From NCBI RefSeq assembly GCF_001885735.1, contig NZ_JXKG01000013.1, positions 1 through 64,000 on the forward strand: DNA of 64,000 bases. The letters are read 5' to 3'. The notes under the pieces are model-generated. The model was given only the letters and a program-made list of their open reading frames with translations. It did no database searches and had not been told where the DNA came from. Made by a program: the position numbers and the translations under genes. Within the stretch, counting starts at the first letter, position 1. Every line of letters starts with the position of its first letter. Source of the DNA: Enterococcus canintestini (GTDB lineage Bacteria; Bacillota; Bacilli; Lactobacillales; Enterococcaceae). Below, piece after piece: positions 8,758 through 17,195 of this stretch.

Positions 8758-9495
8758 ATGGCAGAACAAAATGATATGATTCAAACATTATTAAATCACT
8801 GCTCTGTGCGAAATTTTACCGAACAGAAAATCGATAAAAATACAAAACAAACCATTCTCACTTGTGCACAAATGGCACCAACTTCCAGTTATTTGCAAGC
8901 ATACTCGATTATCGAAGTCACCGATATTGAAAAACGCAATGCCTTAAGCGAAATTTCTGGTGGACAAGAATGGGTTACAAAAGCGCCGTTAGCCTTGGTT
9001 TTCTGTGCCGATTTACATCGAAGTGAAACATTATTAGAAGTTTCTGATGAGGCAGTTTTTGAAAACACTGAGCTTTATACCGTGGCAGTAGTCGATGCTT
9101 CACTAGCGGCACAAAAAGCGCTAATTGCTGCACAAAGTATGGGGTTAGGTGGCATTACAGTCGGAGGTATTCGTAATGATATGCCCCACTTAGCGACTCT
9201 TTTCAACTTACCAGCTAAAGTGGTACCACTTTTTGTTTTATGTATCGGTTATCCCGCTGAACCTGCTGTGCAAAAACCACGGTTGCCACAAGCATTCGTC
9301 GTTGGTAAAGATAGTTACCCAGATGAAAGTATGAGTATTGCAACTTATAACCAAACCGTTAGCGACTTTTTCTACCACTTAACAAATGGTGTTGATCAGT
9401 ACAACTGGGTAGAACGTTGCAGCCATGCCATTAATCAAAAACCCCGTTATGAAGTAACTGATTTTGTCAAAAAAGCAGGATTACTATTAAAATAA
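8758..9495 (+). CDS. NfsA/FRP-type oxygen-insensitive NADPH nitroreductase
   Basis: A 245-residue FMN-dependent nitroreductase. The N-terminal HCSVRNFTEQKI is the FMN-phosphate-binding segment of NfsA/FRP proteins. The APTSSYLQAYS segment (about 41-51) and the central GLGGITVGGIRND (about 129-141) are also typical, and length matches the family (about 240-250). Expected to reduce nitroaromatics, quinones or flavins with NAD(P)H in the cytosol. Ribosome site AAAGGAG. Last gene of the oxidoreductase/membrane protein unit. A 7-bp hairpin (9552-9580) follows but lacks a U run; the strong terminator at 9681 is the likely end. Confidence 0.85.
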   Translation: MAEQNDMIQTLLNHCSVRNFTEQKIDKNTKQTILTCAQMAPTSSYLQAYSIIEVTDIEKRNALSEISGGQEWVTKAPLALVFCADLHRSETLLEVSDEAVFENTELYTVAVVDASLAAQKALIAAQSMGLGGITVGGIRNDMPHLATLFNLPAKVVPLFVLCIGYPAEPAVQKPRLPQAFVVGKDSYPDESMSIATYNQTVSDFFYHLTNGVDQYNWVERCSHAINQKPRYEVTDFVKKAGLLLK

Positions 9496-9680
9496 TTCGC
9501 GATGTATACAAATCACATAATAGCTATTGTTATGAAACGTCATTATTTTAAAAGCCGATTGTAACAGAAGTATTCGGCTTCAAGAATAAGAATGAGTTTT
9601 AAGAAAATCGTTGTTCAAATTTTAGCGAAATTTCAGCTCATGACTTATTAAAAAAATTCACTTCTGGAACACACCGATAA

Positions 9681-9720
9681 AAAAAGCAGTATGACAAGAA
9701 TTTTGTCATACTGCTTTTTT
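9681..9720. terminator. Bidirectional terminator
   Basis: Near-perfect hairpin AAAAAGCAGTATGACAA-loop-TTGTCATACTGCTTTTTT. A and T runs on both sides let it serve the nitroreductase operon and the minus-strand rclA-like gene. Confidence 0.9.
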
Positions 9721-9723
9721 AAC

Positions 9724-11055
9724 TTACTTCAATACATCATTTAATGCTTCACTCATAGTTGGATGAGAATAAATATGATCTCGTAATAAAGTATATGGTA
9801 ATTGTCCTTTCATAGCTAGGGCAATTAAGTTGATGACTTCATGAGATTCTTCAGCATAAATGCTAGCACCTAAAATTTGATCATTTTCTGGATCTACTAA
9901 TACTTTGAACATCCCTTTTGGATCTTCTAACACTTGTGCTTTTGGCACACCTGCACTCATAAATTTAAACAATTTATATGGTACGCCCGCTTTTTTAGCT
10001 GCTTTTTCCGTTAAGCCAACATTAGATAGCGGTGGTGTAATAAAGACGCTGTATGGTACTACATTGCGATCAGATACGCGGCGTTTACTTTCACCTACTA
10101 ATTGATCTAAAATAATCCGATAATCATCTAATGAAATATAAGTAAACTGTAAACCGCCTTTTACATCCCCAATTGCCCAAACATTTTCCGCTGTCGTTTT
10201 TAAAAGATCATCTACCACAATTGCGCCACGATCATCAACTTTAATGTTTGTATTTTCCAATCCTAAATTAGCCGTATTTGGTTTTCTACCAGTAGCAGCT
10301 AATACTTTGTCTGCTTTAATTGTCTTTTCTGCCCCATTTTCTGTAAAGGTGACACTGACAAAATCTTCACCATCTTCAACTTTATCAACTGAAACCCCTA
10401 AATGAAAGCTAATACCAGCAGCGGTTAAATCTTGATAAATCATTTCTGATACATCATCATCTTCTCTTGGAATGAACTCTTGATGGGCATCTAAAACGAC
10501 AACTTTACTACCATAATTTGCAAACATGGCCGCAAATTCTAAACCGATATATCCTGCTCCAATAATTACTAATGTTTCTGGCAATGTATTTTGATCCATT
10601 GCACTAGTTGAATCAAGTAAATAATTACTCGTAGCTAAACCAGGAATTGGTAAAATTATTGGCAAGGCGCCAGTGTTAATGAAGATTTTTTCCCCTTCAA
10701 CTTGCATAGTTGTTTGATCAGGTAAGGTTACTTCTAAAACATGATCGGAAATAAACTTCGCAGTGCCATCCAAAACTGTCCCCGTTGGTTCATCGGCAAT
10801 CATGTGGTAATTTTTATTGCGCAACTTACCAGTCAATTTTTCTTTATGGTCAACTGCTGTGGTAAAATCCAACTTTTTCTCACCATTTATAATGAGGGAT
10901 TTTGACGGAATACAACCGATATTGATACAAGTTCCCCCGTACATCCGCTGTGATTTTTCAATTACTAAAACAGATTGTCCCTTAGCCGCTAATGTTTTGG
11001 CTAATGTTTTACCACCTTTACCAAAACCGATAATAATATTTTCATATTTTTCCAT
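9724..11055 (-). CDS. rclA: RclA/hypothiocyanous acid reductase-type flavoprotein disulfide reductase
   Basis: A 443-residue class I pyridine nucleotide-disulfide oxidoreductase. It has FAD motif GFGKGGKTLA (10-19), redox disulfide C43-INIG-C48 in GGTCINIGCIPSK, NAD(P) motif IIGAGYIGLEFA, second FAD motif VWAIGD, and the C-terminal HPT.SEAL dimer-interface His. Gene order aside, the N-terminus closely resembles E. coli RclA and the streptococcal/lactobacillar Har/MerA group, which reduce hypothiocyanous acid or protect against reactive chlorine species. A mercuric reductase is less likely: there is no N-terminal HMA domain and no C-terminal Cys pair. Start preceded by GGAGG. Promoter overlaps a perfect inverted repeat. 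Confidence 0.85.
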   Translation of the reverse strand: MEKYENIIIGFGKGGKTLAKTLAAKGQSVLVIEKSQRMYGGTCINIGCIPSKSLIINGEKKLDFTTAVDHKEKLTGKLRNKNYHMIADEPTGTVLDGTAKFISDHVLEVTLPDQTTMQVEGEKIFINTGALPIILPIPGLATSNYLLDSTSAMDQNTLPETLVIIGAGYIGLEFAAMFANYGSKVVVLDAHQEFIPREDDDVSEMIYQDLTAAGISFHLGVSVDKVEDGEDFVSVTFTENGAEKTIKADKVLAATGRKPNTANLGLENTNIKVDDRGAIVVDDLLKTTAENVWAIGDVKGGLQFTYISLDDYRIILDQLVGESKRRVSDRNVVPYSVFITPPLSNVGLTEKAAKKAGVPYKLFKFMSAGVPKAQVLEDPKGMFKVLVDPENDQILGASIYAEESHEVINLIALAMKGQLPYTLLRDHIYSHPTMSEALNDVLK

Positions 11056-11069
11056 GTTGCACCTCCATT

Positions 11070-11132
11070 AATCAACTTATGATTTTGTTTCATCATAAGT
11101 TGATTATAGAAGAGGGTTGAAGAAGATGTAAA
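11070..11132 (-). promoter_or_regulatory. rclA promoter and 13-bp inverted-repeat operator
   Basis: Minus-strand -35 TTTACA (11127-11132) and -10 TATAAT (11103-11108), spacing 18. A perfect 13-bp inverted repeat (TCATAAGTTGATT at 11093-11105 and AATCAACTTATGA at 11070-11082, 10-bp spacer) covers the -10 and the start of the transcript. It could be a repressor or activator operator or, in RNA, a hairpin just ahead of the ribosome site. Confidence 0.7.
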
Positions 11133-11350
11133 ATCATTTGATTGGTACTATTAGAAAACTTGAAGGCAACAATGCATAAGATAGCGTACGAATCAAGAAA
11201 TTTTTATAGTTTACCACTAACAATAATCAGGTTTCTAGTTATCTAATAAATACATTGTTCAATAAACAAAAATTTACCGCCCAAGTTTGTAAAGCATAAA
11301 CTGCTTCCTTACTTGCGCGGAATCTAGAGGGAAAAGTTGTTTCTATCCAA

Positions 11351-11857
11351 CTAAACTTTTCTATTATATATCCCTAACCCTTTAAGAAAATTACGCATAT
11401 ATTTATCGCCACAAGGTTTGAAATTTCGCTGGCCTTCTTTTCGTAAAAAAGCCCCAATCTCTCCTTTTGATGGATAAAGCGCAACTTCTGCAAAGATAGC
11501 TAAGATATCTTCTGTAGTCATCGAAAGGGCAATCTTCACCTTTTTTAACATAACGTTATTAATATGTTTTATTTCCTTACTTTTTTGCGATTTTTCTTCT
11601 ACAGGTTTATCCTTTTGTGGTCCCCGTGCAAGAAGAATTAAGCCATTTAAAAACGCATCAAAAACTTGATTATTTATCGCTTTTTCATAAACATTATTTC
11701 CCTTATTATCTTCGTGTTTATCTTGAACTTTTGTCAATATCGTCCGCATCTCTTCTTTGGTTACAGGTACCCCGCCCAATTCAAACGCTTTTATCATATC
11801 AGAATCTTTTAAATCAATCGCATAACGCAATCGCAATAATCTATCATTGTTATTCAT
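11351..11857 (-). CDS. DUF1456 family protein (YehS-like)
   Basis: A 168-residue protein made of two copies of the DUF1456 module. The first starts near residue 3 (NDRLLRLRYAIDLKDSDMIKAFELGGVPVTKEE) and the second near residue 100 (NNVMLKKVKIALSMTTEDILAIFAEVALYPSKGE). Each ends in a helix-rich segment with FLNGLILLARG or FLKGLG. Cytosolic, function unknown; widespread in Firmicutes and Proteobacteria as YehS. Ribosome site AGGGGA before the ATG. Stands alone: 295-bp gaps on both sides hold no gene or clear element that I can see. Confidence 0.85.
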   Translation of the reverse strand: MNNNDRLLRLRYAIDLKDSDMIKAFELGGVPVTKEEMRTILTKVQDKHEDNKGNNVYEKAINNQVFDAFLNGLILLARGPQKDKPVEEKSQKSKEIKHINNVMLKKVKIALSMTTEDILAIFAEVALYPSKGEIGAFLRKEGQRNFKPCGDKYMRNFLKGLGIYNRKV

Positions 11858-12152
11858 TTATTTCCCCTAACTTGTTATTTATTACTTACTTTAAGCATAA
11901 CTTTATTTAATAAGTTTCAACTTAGCATAAATAGCAAGAAATTACATCCCCTGCTTTAGAAAACTAGAAATTATGCAGATTTATTTTGCGTTTAAAGTTG
12001 TAGCAGGCTTTACTTTTAATAACACTTCAATCGTTCAAAGTAAACAATCAACTATATCTATAGCTATTTTTTCTTACCCTTCTCCTTTAAAACCAAAAAG
12101 ACACTACATTTTCTTTTAAACTCACAGTAATTAAAGCAATTTTGGAACTTCC

Positions 12153-13097
12153 TCAAGGTGCATCCACAGTTCTAATTTCTACACCTAATCCACGAAAATG
12201 CATAATACTGTGATTGGCTTCTCCAGTATTAGCGTCAACAGAAATTGCTGCACTTGGGGCGCCCTCTACCATTACATAGATATTATAAAACCCACTTCCA
12301 TCCTCATTTAAAAAGATCTTACCCGGATTCATATTTTGAAAACTAACTTGTTGACCATCTGAGTTGAAACTATAAAAGTTCTCTGCAATATCTAATGCCT
12401 GTCTTTCTGTAATTGAAAAAGTGGAATCCATTTCGTTTCCAGAAGCTAGTTGTTGCTCTTCAGCTTTTTGTTTTGCTATCTTTTCTTCAGCTGCCTTTTT
12501 TTCAGCTTCTTCTTTTGCTTTTTGCTCAGCAGCTTCTTTTTCAGCTAACGCTATTTTCTCAATCTCTGTTAAATTCAATTGGGAAAGTTCTACTGTCTTA
12601 GCTAGTAAATCTTTGTAATATGTACCTTGTAGTTTTTCACTTTGAATAACCTTCAGTTTCTCATTTGACTCAGTATACTTCTTCTCCTCAGACAATTTTT
12701 CCGCCTCATTATACAATTTCATACTCTCATCAAGCGTATTCTTAATAGCACTAAATTCTTCACCAACTTTTTGAACATGTTTCTTAATGGTATCTGGTAC
12801 ATTTTTATCATTCGAAAGTTTAGTTGATAAATCCAAACCTTTCTCCAAATCCTCTTCTTCTTGGTATTTAAGTAAGATTTGATAATTTTTTACTGCAGCT
12901 AAGTAATTCTCCGCTTTTTTATCATCATTTTTTTCTTTCAAAGCTGTTTCAAAATAGCCTTTTGCCTTAGGATAATTCTGGTCTGCCACTGCTTGAATAC
13001 CGTCTGTCATTGCAGATTGGTACGCTTCTTCTGACTTATTTGAACAACCCACCAGTAACAAAGAACTAATTGCTAACCCTAACAAAATTTTCTTCAC
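12153..13097 (-). CDS. Lipoprotein with coiled coil and C-terminal PepSY-like region
   Basis: A 314-residue predicted lipoprotein. The signal peptide MKKILLGLAISSLLLVGC has a lipobox ending at Cys18. The mature part begins with a TPR-like helical segment (YQSAMTDGIQAVADQNYPKA...YFETALKEK). A Glu/Lys/Ala-rich coiled coil follows (about residues 170-215), and a globular C-terminal domain after about 225 shows AISVDANTGEANH, reminiscent of PepSY-type modules. The GTG at 13097 is chosen because AAGGTGGGG lies at proper distance; the upstream GTG at 13109 has no spaced ribosome site. Anchored on the outer face of the membrane, function unknown. Confidence 0.75.
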   Translation of the reverse strand: MKKILLGLAISSLLLVGCSNKSEEAYQSAMTDGIQAVADQNYPKAKGYFETALKEKNDDKKAENYLAAVKNYQILLKYQEEEDLEKGLDLSTKLSNDKNVPDTIKKHVQKVGEEFSAIKNTLDESMKLYNEAEKLSEEKKYTESNEKLKVIQSEKLQGTYYKDLLAKTVELSQLNLTEIEKIALAEKEAAEQKAKEEAEKKAAEEKIAKQKAEEQQLASGNEMDSTFSITERQALDIAENFYSFNSDGQQVSFQNMNPGKIFLNEDGSGFYNIYVMVEGAPSAAISVDANTGEANHSIMHFRGLGVEIRTVDAP

Positions 13098-13283
13098 AAT
13101 TTTCCCCACCTTTCCTTATAAGTGTATCATTAGGTCGCTTTTTACAGCAAACGTTTTCAACGAAGAGTAAACTCTGATCGCTTACTTACAAAGCACGGAT
13201 TGTTAGCATTTAGAAGTAGTTAGTAAGAAGATAAATTAGCCAGCTTTTGGCTTTCATTAAATCGACTCTATAAAAAAGACAGC

Positions 13284-13310
13284 AAAAAACCGCATCACTT
13301 ATGATACGGT
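13284..13310 (-). terminator. rlmH terminator overlapping the end of the coding sequence
   Basis: Minus-strand hairpin ACCGTATCA-taag-TGATGCGGT followed by TTTTTT. The 5' arm includes the last codons (Pro-Tyr-His-Lys) and the stop of rlmH. Confidence 0.85.
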
Positions 13311-13774
13311 TCCCCATGATTAATCCGAAAGGCGCGATAGATTTGTTCTACTAAAATCAGTCGCATTAATTGGTGCGGGTACGTCATTTTGCCAAATGAA
13401 ATTGCTGCATTACTCCGTTTCATAACAGCAGTACTTAACCCTAGTGAGCCACCAATGACAAAAACAAAATTACTTTTTCCTTGTACCATTAGCTGGGCCA
13501 TTTGCTTAGCAAAAGCCTCACTGGTTGGATTTTCACCTTCAATTGCTAAGGCAAAAACATAATCTTGTTCTTTGATTTTAGCTAAAATTCGCTCTCCTTC
13601 TTTGTCTTTTACTTGTTGCATTTGAGCTGCACTTAAATTTTCTGGTGCTTTTTCATCGGCTACTTCAATTAACTCGATTTTTGTATAACCGCCTAAACGT
13701 TTCATGTATTCTTTTATCCCTTGCACGAGATATTTTTCTTTTAATTTGCCGACTGCAATAATTTTAATTTGCAT
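13295..13774 (-). CDS. rlmH: 23S rRNA (pseudouridine-1915 N3) methyltransferase
   Basis: A 159-residue SPOUT methyltransferase, the exact family length. It carries the N-terminal [25 protein letters not shown], the SAM-binding [10 protein letters not shown] loop near 105-114, and the invariant C-terminal [14 protein letters not shown] that forms the knot active site. It methylates pseudouridine 1915 in helix 69 of 23S rRNA on assembled 70S ribosomes. Divergent from htrA, a neighbourhood common in Lactobacillales. Its terminator overlaps the 3' end of the gene. Confidence 0.97.
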   Translation of the reverse strand: MQIKIIAVGKLKEKYLVQGIKEYMKRLGGYTKIELIEVADEKAPENLSAAQMQQVKDKEGERILAKIKEQDYVFALAIEGENPTSEAFAKQMAQLMVQGKSNFVFVIGGSLGLSTAVMKRSNAAISFGKMTYPHQLMRLILVEQIYRAFRINHGEPYHK

Positions 13775-13910
13775 ATTTTACCTCTTTTCCCCAAATGTTC
13801 ATAAGTCTGTTTTAGTTTACCACAAAGTTTTACACATTCATTTTTCTTTTCACTAAATATTTATTACGCAAAAATGGCGAGTTAATCCTACCAAAGCATA
13901 GCAAACATAC

Positions 13911-13953
13911 GTTTCCACATTTTTATCCACATTGTTCACAAGTCTGTGGATAA
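13911..13953. promoter_or_regulatory. Cluster of DnaA-box-like sites between rlmH and htrA
   Basis: Perfect DnaA boxes TTATCCACA (13923-13931, plus) and TGTGGATAA (13945-13953, inverted) flank TTGTTCACA (13932-13940, one mismatch to TTATNCACA). A weaker GTTTCCACA is at 13911-13919. Three sites within 31 bp is unlikely by chance. There is no dnaA gene here, so this may be a DnaA-binding cluster outside oriC or control of the flanking promoters. Confidence 0.55.
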
Positions 13954-14061
13954 CTAATCCCCAATTTTTACAAAAGTGCAATAACAATCATTTTCAAAGG
14001 GAAAGATAAAATTTCTTCATTTGTGAAATATTTCCTACCAACTTTTTCATATTTTATTCAA

Positions 14062-14077
14062 AGTCTATAATTAGACT
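14062..14077. promoter_or_regulatory. Inverted repeat in the htrA upstream region
   Basis: AGTCTA-TAAT-TAGACT, perfect 6-bp arms, lies about 60 bp upstream of the htrA ATG and just upstream of candidate -10 sequences (TATACT/TATAAT at 14096-14105). Possible regulator site, for example for a stress response regulator; not assigned. Confidence 0.35.
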
Positions 14078-14138
14078 AAACTCAGCAATAAATCATATAC
14101 TATAATTATAAGAATTCCACAACAAGGGGGAAACAAAC

Positions 14139-15398
14139 ATGCAAAGAAAAAAATCAGGTGGCGCGCTTAGTCGCTTTTTCATCGGGATATTAGGTGGTGT
14201 ATTAGGAGCAGCCTTAGTAGGTGGTGGTTTTTATCTCGCCAATGGCTCCAATTTACAACCAAGTAATACCTCAGAACAAACAACAACCGCGAGTGGTGAA
14301 ACAAAAGTATCAAATGTAAAAGTCGATGCAGATACAGATATTACTTCTGCCGTAGAAAAAGTTCAAGATGCTGTCGTATCAGTTATTAATTTACAAAAAC
14401 AACAAGCCTCTTCAAGTAATCCATTTGGAGACTTATTTGGTCAAGGACAATCTGAGTCAGAATCAGACAGTGATAGTGGGTCTGGTGACTTACAAGCAGT
14501 CGGTGAAGGTAGTGGTGTCATTTATAAAAAGGATGGCAATACTGCTTATGTAGTTACTAATAATCACGTTGTTGAAGGACAAGATGGATTAGAAGTTGTT
14601 TTAAAAGATGGCGAAAAAATTAAAGCCGAATTAGTTGGAACAGATACTTATACTGACTTAGCAGTTCTAAAGATTAGTAGTGATAAAGTTGATAAAACAG
14701 CTACTTTTGGTGATTCTTCAGCCTTGAAGGTTGGTGAACCTGCGATTGCAATTGGTTCGCCTTTAGGTTCTCAATACGCTAACTCTGTTACTTCTGGGAT
14801 TATTTCTTCTTTAAATCGCCAAGTCTCTGATTCACAAACTGGCGTAAATATCAGTGCAATTCAAACTGATGCTGCAATTAACCCTGGTAACTCTGGTGGT
14901 CCTTTAGTTAATATTGCCGGTCAGGTAATTGGTATTAATTCAAGTAAGATTGCCTCAACGAACTCTTCTAGTTCTGACATTAGCGTTGAAGGTATGGGCT
15001 TTGCCATTCCAAGTAATGACGTAGTTTCTATTATTAATCAACTTGAAAAAGATGGCAAAGTTACTCGCCCAGCTCTTGGTATTACTATGGTAGACTTATC
15101 AGCTGTTACATCACAACAACAAGAACAAATCTTAAAAGTACCTAGCTCACTTAAAAATGGGGTTGTCATCACGACGGTTCAAAATGCAACTCCAGCAGAA
15201 CAAGCTGGCTTAAAACAATATGATGTGATCACTAAAATTGATGGCAAAGAAGTCGACTCTACTTCTGATTTACAATCTGCTTTATATAAGAAAAAAGTCG
15301 GCGATTCCATTGAAATTACCTATTACCGTGGTAGCAAAGAACACACAACAAAAGTCGCCTTAACAATCGACCAATCTGCTTTAAAGCAAAATAATTAA
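14139..15398 (+). CDS. htrA: HtrA/DegP-type membrane-anchored serine protease
   Basis: A 419-residue trypsin-like quality-control protease. A basic N-terminus and one membrane anchor (about 13-34) are followed by a Thr/Ser-rich linker and the protease domain with triad His143 (TNNHVVEG), Asp173 (YTDLAVLK) and Ser252 (NPGNSGGPL). One C-terminal PDZ domain follows (about 310-405). An unusual Ser/Asp/Glu-rich insert (about residues 104-117) precedes the catalytic core. It degrades or processes misfolded exported proteins at the cell surface. Ribosome site AAGGGGG. Divergent from rlmH, with its own terminator at 15414-15449. Confidence 0.95.
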   Translation: MQRKKSGGALSRFFIGILGGVLGAALVGGGFYLANGSNLQPSNTSEQTTTASGETKVSNVKVDADTDITSAVEKVQDAVVSVINLQKQQASSSNPFGDLFGQGQSESESDSDSGSGDLQAVGEGSGVIYKKDGNTAYVVTNNHVVEGQDGLEVVLKDGEKIKAELVGTDTYTDLAVLKISSDKVDKTATFGDSSALKVGEPAIAIGSPLGSQYANSVTSGIISSLNRQVSDSQTGVNISAIQTDAAINPGNSGGPLVNIAGQVIGINSSKIASTNSSSSDISVEGMGFAIPSNDVVSIINQLEKDGKVTRPALGITMVDLSAVTSQQQEQILKVPSSLKNGVVITTVQNATPAEQAGLKQYDVITKIDGKEVDSTSDLQSALYKKKVGDSIEITYYRGSKEHTTKVALTIDQSALKQNN

Positions 15399-15413
15399 TT
15401 TTAAACAGGATTT

Positions 15414-15449
15414 CATCCGCAGCCTTTAGAAAAGGTTGCGGATGTTTTT
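15414..15449 (+). terminator. htrA terminator
   Basis: Hairpin CATCCGCAGCCTTT-agaa-AAGGTTGCGGATG followed by TTTTT. Confidence 0.9.
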
Positions 15450-15518
15450 GTCGAAAGACTGATAATTTTTAATTCTTAACCAATTGCACACACTATTCAA
15501 CTACAAAAATTTAGCACA

Positions 15519-15553
15519 ATAAAAAAGCTTCCTACTTAATGTAAGAAGCTTTT
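15519..15553 (-). terminator. Terminator downstream of ytpR
   Basis: Hairpin with arms AAAAGCTTC...GAAGCTTTT and, on the minus strand, a following run of U (A run at 15521-15526). It lies about 100 bp past the ytpR stop. Confidence 0.75.
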
Positions 15554-15652
15554 CTTGTTGTCTAGCTTTACACACGAACTCTGCGCACATTGAATCAAAA
15601 TAACAAGAAATATGCGAAATAATTTTTATCATGCTACCCTAAACCAAAAGAG

Positions 15653-16261
15653 TTATGCGCGTTTAAATTCACTACCAACGACTGCATCTTGGCTTAATTC
15701 TAAAATACCTTTTTTCTGTGGCGCATTGGGTAACTCTAATTCTTTAGCTGAACAAATCATGCCATAACTTTCAACCCCACGTAAAACGCCTGGCCAAATT
15801 AGCATTCCATCAGGCATCATTGTACCAGGTTTTGCTACAACGACTTTTAAACCTTCCCGAATATTTGGTGCGCCGCAAACAATTTGTAAAACTTCACCAT
15901 TGTCTACTTCCGTTTCAGTGATTGATAAATGATCACTGTCTGGATGTGGCACACAACTTTTGACAAAACCAACTACAAAATGAGGTTCATGATCATAAGG
16001 TAATTTTTCATTAAAACCTGAAATTGCTAATTTTTCATTTAAAAGATCGATTTGTTCATCAGTTAATGAAATGGCGCCATTGCCAGTTAATTCTAGAAAT
16101 TCAGAAACGTGGAAAAAGTTCCAGCCGACAATTGTACCTGCGCTATTTTTAATTTGCGCAATATTGAATTTTCGTTCAACCGTTTGTTCCAATCCCTGAT
16201 CGTCAGCCATCATTACAAGTAAAGTATCGCCAACATGGGCTTTGTTGTATGCAAAAATCAC
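15653..16261 (-). CDS. ytpR: YtpR family tRNA-binding-domain protein
   Basis: A 202-residue protein with a short N-terminal DUF4479-type region and a C-terminal EMAP/tRNA-binding OB fold (about residues 90-195). The OB fold includes HPDSDHLSITETEVDNGEVLQIVCGAPNIR-type residues and GVLRGVESYGMICSAKELEL, as in the N-terminal domain of PheT and in YtpR. Free-standing proteins of this type bind RNA nonspecifically; the exact role is unknown. Last gene of a minus-strand run pepA-trx-usp-ytpR that parallels the Bacillus ytoP-ytpP-ytpQ-ytpR neighbourhood. Confidence 0.9.
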   Translation of the reverse strand: MIFAYNKAHVGDTLLVMMADDQGLEQTVERKFNIAQIKNSAGTIVGWNFFHVSEFLELTGNGAISLTDEQIDLLNEKLAISGFNEKLPYDHEPHFVVGFVKSCVPHPDSDHLSITETEVDNGEVLQIVCGAPNIREGLKVVVAKPGTMMPDGMLIWPGVLRGVESYGMICSAKELELPNAPQKKGILELSQDAVVGSEFKRA

Positions 16262-16299
16262 AACGTTTCCTCCTTAAAAACACTTTTAAAAATTAGTAG

Positions 16300-16323
16300 C
16301 GGAAGTTTTAAAACTTCCGCTAG
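16300..16323. other. 24-bp perfect palindrome between usp and ytpR
   Basis: AGCGGAAGTTTT followed directly by its complement AAAACTTCCGCT. In minus-strand RNA it would form a strong stem, with a U-rich stretch a few bases later, so it may be a weak terminator or processing hairpin inside the operon. Confidence 0.6.
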
Positions 16324-16350
16324 CTATCTTACCAAAAAAGCAAGGAATCG

Positions 16351-16818
16351 TCATGCTTTTTCGTTCTTTTCTTCATAAGTTACCACTAAAACATCACAAG
16401 GAGCTTCGCGAATAACAAAACTTGCCACACTTCCGGTCATAAAGCGTTCGACTGCATTTAAGCCTGATTGTCCTACCATCACCAAATCAATATCATACTT
16501 TTCTGGTAATTGTGTCGCCATTGCAGTTTTGGCAGAGCCATAAGCTACAATACCTTCAATATTCGTAAAATCAACTGATTTGCCATAGTCCTTACATTCT
16601 TCAATCAACACTTTGGCTGCCTCAGTTTCTTGATCGACAATATTTTGATTCAATGAACTGTACCCCATTAAAACGGGGACATTTTGTTGAATGACATTTG
16701 CCACATAAACTTTACCATCGTTACGTCGAGCAACTTCCACTGCTTTTTGAAATGCTTGCGTTGCTTGTTCAGAACCGTCAATGCCGACTAAAATGTTTTG
16801 ATACACCTGTCTACTCAT
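16351..16818 (-). CDS. Universal stress protein (UspA family)
   Basis: A 155-residue Usp domain protein. N-terminal NILVGIDGSEQATQAFQKAVEVA and C-terminal DLVMVGQSGLNAVERFMTGSVASFVIREAPCDVLVV give the ATP-binding G-2X-G-9X-G-S/T signature (GQSGLNAVERFMTGSVAS). Cytosolic, implicated in stress tolerance, with no known single reaction. Ribosome site GAGGAG. It lies 23 bp downstream of the thioredoxin-like gene and replaces ytpQ in the Bacillus-like gene order. Confidence 0.92.
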   Translation of the reverse strand: MSRQVYQNILVGIDGSEQATQAFQKAVEVARRNDGKVYVANVIQQNVPVLMGYSSLNQNIVDQETEAAKVLIEECKDYGKSVDFTNIEGIVAYGSAKTAMATQLPEKYDIDLVMVGQSGLNAVERFMTGSVASFVIREAPCDVLVVTYEEKNEKA

Positions 16819-16841
16819 TGCAATCTCCTCTTTTCCAAAGC

Positions 16842-17153
16842 TTATAAACTGTTCAAAAAATCTTCAATCTCCGCTTTTGTTTTACGATCTTTATTAACCA
16901 AACGTCCTAGTTCTTTGCCATCTTTTATGACCACTAGACTAGGAATACCAAAAATATTCCACTTAGCTGCAACATCAATATATTTATCTCGGTCAACTTC
17001 AATAAATTTATACTGCGGAAAATCAGCTTCAATTTCTGGTAATGCAGGTTTAATAAACCGACAATCGCCACACCAATCAGCTGTGAAGAAAAAGACATTT
17101 TGCCCCTTATCTACGTAAGTTGCTAATTCTTCTAAATTTTTAGGAATAATCAT
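16842..17153 (-). CDS. ytpP: Thioredoxin-like protein (YtpP type)
   Basis: A 103-residue thioredoxin fold with redox motif WCGDC (Trp27, Cys28, Cys31) and cis-Pro segment FGIPSLVV near residue 70. The atypical CGDC in place of CGPC is characteristic of the YtpP group, suggesting a redox potential or partner different from TrxA. Cytosolic disulfide reductase or adaptor. Ribosome site AGAGGAGAG. Located between the M42 aminopeptidase and usp genes on the same strand. Confidence 0.9.
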   Translation of the reverse strand: MIIPKNLEELATYVDKGQNVFFFTADWCGDCRFIKPALPEIEADFPQYKFIEVDRDKYIDVAAKWNIFGIPSLVVIKDGKELGRLVNKDRKTKAEIEDFLNSL

Positions 17154-17195
17154 GGGTCTCTCCTCTTTTTAACGCCATTTTTTCGGAATTACTGA

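Noticed and set aside
9724-11055. Mercuric reductase
   Set aside because: No N-terminal heavy-metal domain, no C-terminal Cys pair and no mer genes around; RclA/Har similarity is stronger.
12413-12618. Plus-strand frames opposite the lipoprotein coiled coil
   Set aside because: They are antisense shadows of the Glu/Lys/Ala repeats, with Phe/Leu/Ser-rich low-complexity products and no ribosome sites.
13911-13953. Chromosomal replication origin
   Set aside because: Only three to four boxes, no dnaA/dnaN/rpmH nearby and no clear AT-rich unwinding repeat; recorded as a DnaA-box cluster only.
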